From Flavobacterium ammoniigenes (GTDB taxonomy: Bacteria > Bacteroidota > Bacteroidia > Flavobacteriales > Flavobacteriaceae): a DNA stretch of 64,000 nt. Location: positions 2,108,001 through 2,172,000 of the forward strand of contig NZ_AP025184.1 in the NCBI RefSeq assembly GCF_020886055.1, given 5' to 3'. The notes under the pieces were generated by a model that saw nothing but the letters and a program-made list of their open reading frames with translations, had not been told where the DNA came from and made no database searches. The translations under genes were made by a program, and so were the position numbers. Below, one piece after another: positions 60,119-64,000 of this stretch (its first letter is position 1; the number at the start of each line of letters is the position of its first letter).

Positions 60119-61723
60119 TTAATTAAACAACACTTTTTTATAAAAACGATTCCCATTCCAATCAATACTAATTATATACATAGATTCTTGTAAATGTCCA
60201 GAATAATCTAACTTCAATTCTCTTTGATTTAATTTAAAGACTTCGCTTTTTATTAACTGACCATTAATAGATAATAAAGAAACACTAACATAATCTTTTA
60301 CAATATCTGGAAAACGAAGAGTTACCATTCCATCTTTAGAAGGATTTGGAAAAAGAATAATGCTGTTATCGTCAAAGTCTTCGCTACTAGATAATGTAGC
60401 ATTAAAAATGGGTAGTTTTACAAAATTAGTACCTAGGACCTGAGTAGCTTCTGCTTCAGACATACACAACCAATCTTGCATCACGGTGGTATACAATTGT
60501 CTGTAATCGAACTGCATTTCAACTTGATCACTGACACCCGCATTCAAAGGTAAATTAGGCGACTTTCCGATCATACCTGTAATAGGATACATTGTCTTTT
60601 TAACTTGAGAAGAAGTATTAAGCATAGACCCAAAAAATAAAACTGGGGCAGCAGCACCATGATCTGTACCTTGACTCGAATTACTTTTAATTCTTCTACC
60701 AAACTCACTAAAAGTCATTCCAGATACTGAATCCGATTTGCCCATTGTTTCTAAATCTTGTTGAAAAGCTCCTATGGCCTGTGATAATAAAGTTAAATTA
60801 GTAGCTTGAGTACCCTGAGTCTTGTCTGTAGTATTTACTTGTGCACTATGTGTATCATGCGAATTTGGATGATTTACAATATAAATTGGAGATTTTAAGC
60901 CGCCATTAATCAATTTTGCTACGATCTTTAATTGATCTGCTAATTTGTTGTTTTTTGGATAAATTACAGGGGTAGTCAAAGGCACGTTATATGCTTTTTG
61001 AATCACCTTGATGTATTCATTACTCTGATCTTTCATCAGTCTTAAAAACGTTAACTCATGACCATAATCTGAATCTGGAGCGGGATCTGCAACGCCATTA
61101 ATTATATTCAACAAAGCATTGGGATCTGGTGCACTATACCCCATATTAATATGTGGACCTTGTAACGAAAATGGCAAAGTTGAACCAATTTGTATTGCTA
61201 AAGGATCTGGCATTTCAGCTGTTGGATATCCATTAGGAAAATTAGGATATTTGATATCTAATGCTCTACCAATCCAACCCGTATCTAAATCTTTAGTACT
61301 TCCAGATCCTGTAAACCAAATGTCGGTAGCTTTAAAATGACTATAAATTGGATTAGGATAAGAAACACCTTGCACAATCATCATCTTCCCATTATCATAA
61401 AGATTTTTCATCTCAGTCATTGCAGGATGTAAACCTGTTGTGGGATTATCTGAAAGAGTAAGTACCTGTTTTGGATCCATTAAAATGTTAGCTCTAGCAT
61501 TTACTAAATTACTCCACTTGTCAAGTGGAAAAATAGTATTCAAACCATCATTGCCCCCGTTTTGCTGAATAATTACTAAAATTCTATCACAGTTTAAAGC
61601 TGCTAAAGCCATCTTTTCAAGTGATTGACTTAACAAATCGGAAGAGGCAACTACTGGAATTCCTTTTAATAATAAAGGGATGGATGTAAATGTAGTTTTC
61701 TTTATAAAGCTTCTTCTTTTCAT
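60119..61723 (-). CDS. DUF1501 protein with Tat signal and T9SS sorting domain
   Basis: 534-residue exported protein. N-terminal Tat-type signal MKRRSFIKKTTFTSIPLLLKG (RRSFIK). DUF1501 core: DRILVIIQQNGGNDGLNTIFP (about residues 46-66), GLHPAMTEMKNLYDNGKMMIVQGVSYPNPIYSHFKATDIW, and SGMTFSEFGRRIKSNSSQGTDHGAAAPVLFFG, sulfatase-like. From about residue 455, a type A type IX secretion C-terminal domain: ILFPNPSKDGMVTLRFP, VSLLSINGQLIKSE, and terminal FYKKVLFN. It lies 5 bases after the DUF1800 gene. The pair is common in Bacteroidetes and Planctomycetes; catalytic function unproven. Confidence 0.92.
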   Translation of the reverse strand: MKRRSFIKKTTFTSIPLLLKGIPVVASSDLLSQSLEKMALAALNCDRILVIIQQNGGNDGLNTIFPLDKWSNLVNARANILMDPKQVLTLSDNPTTGLHPAMTEMKNLYDNGKMMIVQGVSYPNPIYSHFKATDIWFTGSGSTKDLDTGWIGRALDIKYPNFPNGYPTAEMPDPLAIQIGSTLPFSLQGPHINMGYSAPDPNALLNIINGVADPAPDSDYGHELTFLRLMKDQSNEYIKVIQKAYNVPLTTPVIYPKNNKLADQLKIVAKLINGGLKSPIYIVNHPNSHDTHSAQVNTTDKTQGTQATNLTLLSQAIGAFQQDLETMGKSDSVSGMTFSEFGRRIKSNSSQGTDHGAAAPVLFFGSMLNTSSQVKKTMYPITGMIGKSPNLPLNAGVSDQVEMQFDYRQLYTTVMQDWLCMSEAEATQVLGTNFVKLPIFNATLSSSEDFDDNSIILFPNPSKDGMVTLRFPDIVKDYVSVSLLSINGQLIKSEVFKLNQRELKLDYSGHLQESMYIISIDWNGNRFYKKVLFN

Positions 61724-61728
61724 CTTTT

Positions 61729-63525
61729 TTACATTAATTGGTATTCTGCTAATTGTGCAATAGATAACAATAATCCTTTCAATCTAGTTTTAACAACTGA
61801 AGTAAAGGTGGTATTGTTTGGTGAATTAGTATAATTTACCCATGCTGTAGTCCAATATGAATTATTAGTTTGATTCGATAATAAATTTTGAACTTTTAAA
61901 CTGTCTTTTACATTTGTGCTAAGATCAATTGACAATAAATATTTCACACACTCATTTACCAATAGATCAGGATTCTCTATTATTGATCCAGGAAATTGGG
62001 AAACCCAAGCAATAACATCTACTTCTATTTTAACTTTAAATCCATTAAATGTTGGTGAGTAACCATTAAAAATAGTATTAATAAAAGAATAGCGTTTTTG
62101 AACAGTATTCGAATTAATCCAATACTCATGAAATGAAGGCGATTGATAAAATGCATTCCAACCTGAAACGTTTGGCACTTCTCCCATTGTTTGTTCCATT
62201 GGCTTCATAATAGTGGAATTAAAATATCTCCACAAGGAATATTGGGCATCAAAATTAGATGTATCGGACACATTATGAACTATATTAAAAGTTCGCAAAC
62301 TACCTAAAACTAGGTCAAATGGAGATTTGATGTATACCCCACGATTGGCCATATCAAAAAAATGTTCGCTTTTAAACAAGGCCTCTAACACTGGTTTTAT
62401 CTCCCAATTAGCTGCTACAAATATTCTTGCCAAAGGTTGAATTACATTTGCTTCAACTGATGCATCAATATCATAATATACAAAATACCGATACAATCTT
62501 CTACAAATGTATTCCGATACCACTTGCTGCTTACTAAATAGCATCGTTATAAATGCATCTAATTCAGCTGATCCATTTGAATTGATAACAGTATTGTTAA
62601 AAAAAGGGGAAAAGGTTTTGTTAGAAGTATCGTGTAGCGAACTAACAAATGAAGTAGTAGTTGGGGATTGTGTCAAATTTTGAACCCTCCATCCTGTCAG
62701 CACTTTAGCAGCTTGAACAACATCAGATTCCGTATATTGACTCAAAGGATCTTTTCCAAGTGTAAATAATTCCATTATTTCACGAGCAAAATTTTCATCT
62801 GGTGCCGTTTTGGTATTAACTTGATTATTCAAATAGTACATCATAGCAGGTTGAGTTGCTATATTTCGAATAATTACTTTGAAATTACCCGTTGCATTAG
62901 CTCTTAAAAATTTGAAATAATCATAACCAATTCTTGCCGAATTAGAACCTGATGCCGATCTTACAGTATCCAAATCAATTGGTATAAAATGATACCAAAA
63001 CCAAAGCATCTTTTCGCGAATAATATTTTCTTGATTTAATACTTGACCGGTATTCCAACTAGACAAACTTATGTTTCTGTAAAAATCGGTAGTTCCCCCT
63101 ATTGAATTAGAATTAAAGGCATGATTGGTCCAATCTTCACCATAAGCTATACCGCCTTCGTCATTAAAAACATTCTGATAATTATTTACAGGCGGTAAAG
63201 GTGTTGGGTTAGTAAAATTTAAAAGTTGATTCACAGCAGAATTCAATCCACCAGAAACAAATGTATTTAAGTCATTAATTTTAAATCCAAAAAGGGTTCG
63301 TTTCAATAAATGTATAGCCTCTTTTTCTGTCCAAACACCTGTATAAGGAGTAATCCCAGAAGTAATTGTATTTTTTCGGTTAAAGATTCTTGAAGAGGTT
63401 GTGTCTACATATCGACGTCCATTGTATACTTTTCTTCTGTATTTCTCCAATAAAGGATCTATACCATTTGAATTTCTACGCACAATTAATTTAAATAATT
63501 GTCTTCTAGATAATTTATTACTCAT
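61729..63525 (-). CDS. DUF1800-family protein
   Basis: 598-residue member of DUF1800, from ATG 63525 (MSNKLSRRQLFKLIVRRNSNG); an ATG three codons upstream is possible. The N-terminus has a twin-arginine RRQLFK but no following hydrophobic region, so it may not be exported by itself. Core: EKEAIHLLKRTLFGFKINDLNTF, MLWFWYHFIPI, PAMMYYLNNQVNTKTAPDENFAREIMELFTLG, YTESDVVQAAKVLTGWRV and QVVSEYICRRLYRYFVYYDID. It ends 5 bases before the DUF1501 gene. Family function unknown; export as a passenger of its DUF1501 partner is inference. Confidence 0.9.
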   Translation of the reverse strand: MSNKLSRRQLFKLIVRRNSNGIDPLLEKYRRKVYNGRRYVDTTSSRIFNRKNTITSGITPYTGVWTEKEAIHLLKRTLFGFKINDLNTFVSGGLNSAVNQLLNFTNPTPLPPVNNYQNVFNDEGGIAYGEDWTNHAFNSNSIGGTTDFYRNISLSSWNTGQVLNQENIIREKMLWFWYHFIPIDLDTVRSASGSNSARIGYDYFKFLRANATGNFKVIIRNIATQPAMMYYLNNQVNTKTAPDENFAREIMELFTLGKDPLSQYTESDVVQAAKVLTGWRVQNLTQSPTTTSFVSSLHDTSNKTFSPFFNNTVINSNGSAELDAFITMLFSKQQVVSEYICRRLYRYFVYYDIDASVEANVIQPLARIFVAANWEIKPVLEALFKSEHFFDMANRGVYIKSPFDLVLGSLRTFNIVHNVSDTSNFDAQYSLWRYFNSTIMKPMEQTMGEVPNVSGWNAFYQSPSFHEYWINSNTVQKRYSFINTIFNGYSPTFNGFKVKIEVDVIAWVSQFPGSIIENPDLLVNECVKYLLSIDLSTNVKDSLKVQNLLSNQTNNSYWTTAWVNYTNSPNNTTFTSVVKTRLKGLLLSIAQLAEYQLM

Positions 63526-63610
63526 TTGAAACAAATTAAAAAAATAAATATACTATTTTTTTTTAACCTTATTGTCTTAAAATTTAATACGTTACAAAGA
63601 CTCAAATTAA

Positions 63611-63618
63611 TATCTTTG
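63611..63618 (+). promoter_or_regulatory. -7 element of rdgB
   Basis: TATCTTTG, 21 bases before the rdgB ATG; no TTG at standard distance. Confidence 0.45.
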
Positions 63619-63639
63619 AAAATTATAATAAACCATATC

Positions 63640-64000
63640 ATGCAACTCGTTTTCGCTTCCAACAATAAAAATAAAATCAAGGAAATTCAATTGTTACTAC
63701 CCGATTCCATTCAAATCTTAAGCTTGGAAGATATTGGCTGTACCGAAGAGATTCCCGAAACAGCCACTACTATTGAAGGAAATGCGATTCTAAAAGCCAA
63801 TTATGTCAGTCAAAAATACGGTTACGATTGTTTTGCAGACGATTCTGGATTGGAAGTAGACGCTTTGTATGGCGAACCTGGCGTTTTTTCGGCACGATAT
63901 GCTGGCGAACCAAAAAATGACGAGAACAATATTGACAAATTAATAGCCAATTTAAACGGAATTGAAAACAAAAAAGCCAATTTCAAAACCGTTATTTGTT
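63640..64000 (+). CDS. rdgB: non-canonical purine NTP diphosphatase, 3' end outside window
   Basis: RdgB/HAM1-family enzyme that hydrolyses dITP/ITP/XTP to monophosphates, keeping deaminated purines out of nucleic acid. The visible 120 residues start MQLVFASNNKNKIKEIQLLLP (substrate and Mg-binding SNNxNKxKE), then ETATTIEGNAILKANYVSQKYGYDCFADDSGLEVDALYGEPGVFSARYAGE, with the catalytic DDSG and the GxPGVxSARYAG loop. The C-terminal part (about 70 residues) lies beyond base 64000. Confidence 0.96.
   Translation, partial: MQLVFASNNKNKIKEIQLLLPDSIQILSLEDIGCTEEIPETATTIEGNAILKANYVSQKYGYDCFADDSGLEVDALYGEPGVFSARYAGEPKNDENNIDKLIANLNGIENKKANFKTVIC

Noticed and set aside
1..64000. Prophage, integrative element, defence island or secondary-metabolite cluster
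   Set aside because: No integrase, transposase, phage structural, restriction, toxin-antitoxin, NRPS or PKS genes seen; base composition and gene types are uniform housekeeping chromosome.

Overview
The window is AT-rich chromosomal DNA that looks like core genome of a Flavobacterium-type Bacteroidetes (Flavobacteriaceae). The reasons are: short promoters of the flavobacterial form TTG-N17..23-TAnnTTTG with almost no Shine-Dalgarno sequences; a type IX secretion C-terminal domain; a LuxC-like acyl-CoA reductase next to ferredoxin and serC/serA; ParE/ParC-type topoisomerase genes; and many small families typical of flavobacteria (my family memory: DUF6452, DUF6048, DUF6095, DUF6787, DUF4834). 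I see no rRNA, tRNA, CRISPR array, insertion sequence, integrase or prophage. Gene density is high and most intergenic gaps hold a promoter, a hairpin terminator or nothing visible. || Layout. 1-3.0 kb: the end of thrS, then infC, rpmI and rplT, with an ATA start codon on infC and a structured leader in front of rplT. 3.1-9.8 kb: a secreted endonuclease/exonuclease/phosphatase protein, then on the minus strand dnaB, accA and the tgt-LptF/G permease-EamA operon. 9.9-12.6 kb: an RlmD-type 23S rRNA methyltransferase followed by an overlapping lipoprotein/barrel pair. 12.6-14.5 kb minus: DUF1801, a small membrane protein and a THUMP RNA methyltransferase. 14.6-19.3 kb plus: methyltransferase, ZIP transporter, PH protein, murQ, DUF6095, Qnr-like pentapeptide protein, lipoprotein and TerC. 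19.3-25.2 kb minus: parC, parE and ychF. 25.4-31.7 kb: a TonB receptor, then ferredoxin and acyl-CoA reductase divergent from one symmetric promoter region, then serC-serA. 31.8-35.0 kb: DUF6787, lolD, a TIGR02757 protein and a DEAD-box helicase. 35-42.3 kb: lactonase, a degenerate dihydroorotase, esterase, MBL hydrolase, a conserved soluble protein of unknown function, and bcp. 42.4-46.7 kb: nth, then a probable lysine/2-aminoadipate catabolic operon. 46.7-50.6 kb: an ECF-type sigma factor with a 47-residue downstream protein, and uvrA. 50.6-56.5 kb minus: an envelope polysaccharide/membrane operon. 56.6-58.7 kb: a barrel protein and a GNAT-like protein. 58.7-63.5 kb minus: a PLP-dependent acyltransferase (possible cysteate acyltransferase for sulfonolipids) and a DUF1501/DUF1800 pair with Tat and T9SS signals. 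63.6 kb: the start of rdgB. || No dramatic new system (defence island, mobile element or large biosynthetic cluster) is present. The most interesting signals are: the rplT leader RNA; the infC ATA start; repeated loss of canonical metal ligands in Tgt, Nth, UvrA and the dihydroorotase homologue; the three-gene lysine degradation operon with a DUF1338 dioxygenase; a TGTTA-N6-TAACA dyad wrapped around the -7 element of two unrelated promoters; the 47-residue protein behind the sigma factor; and the conserved protein of unknown function at 40370-41791.
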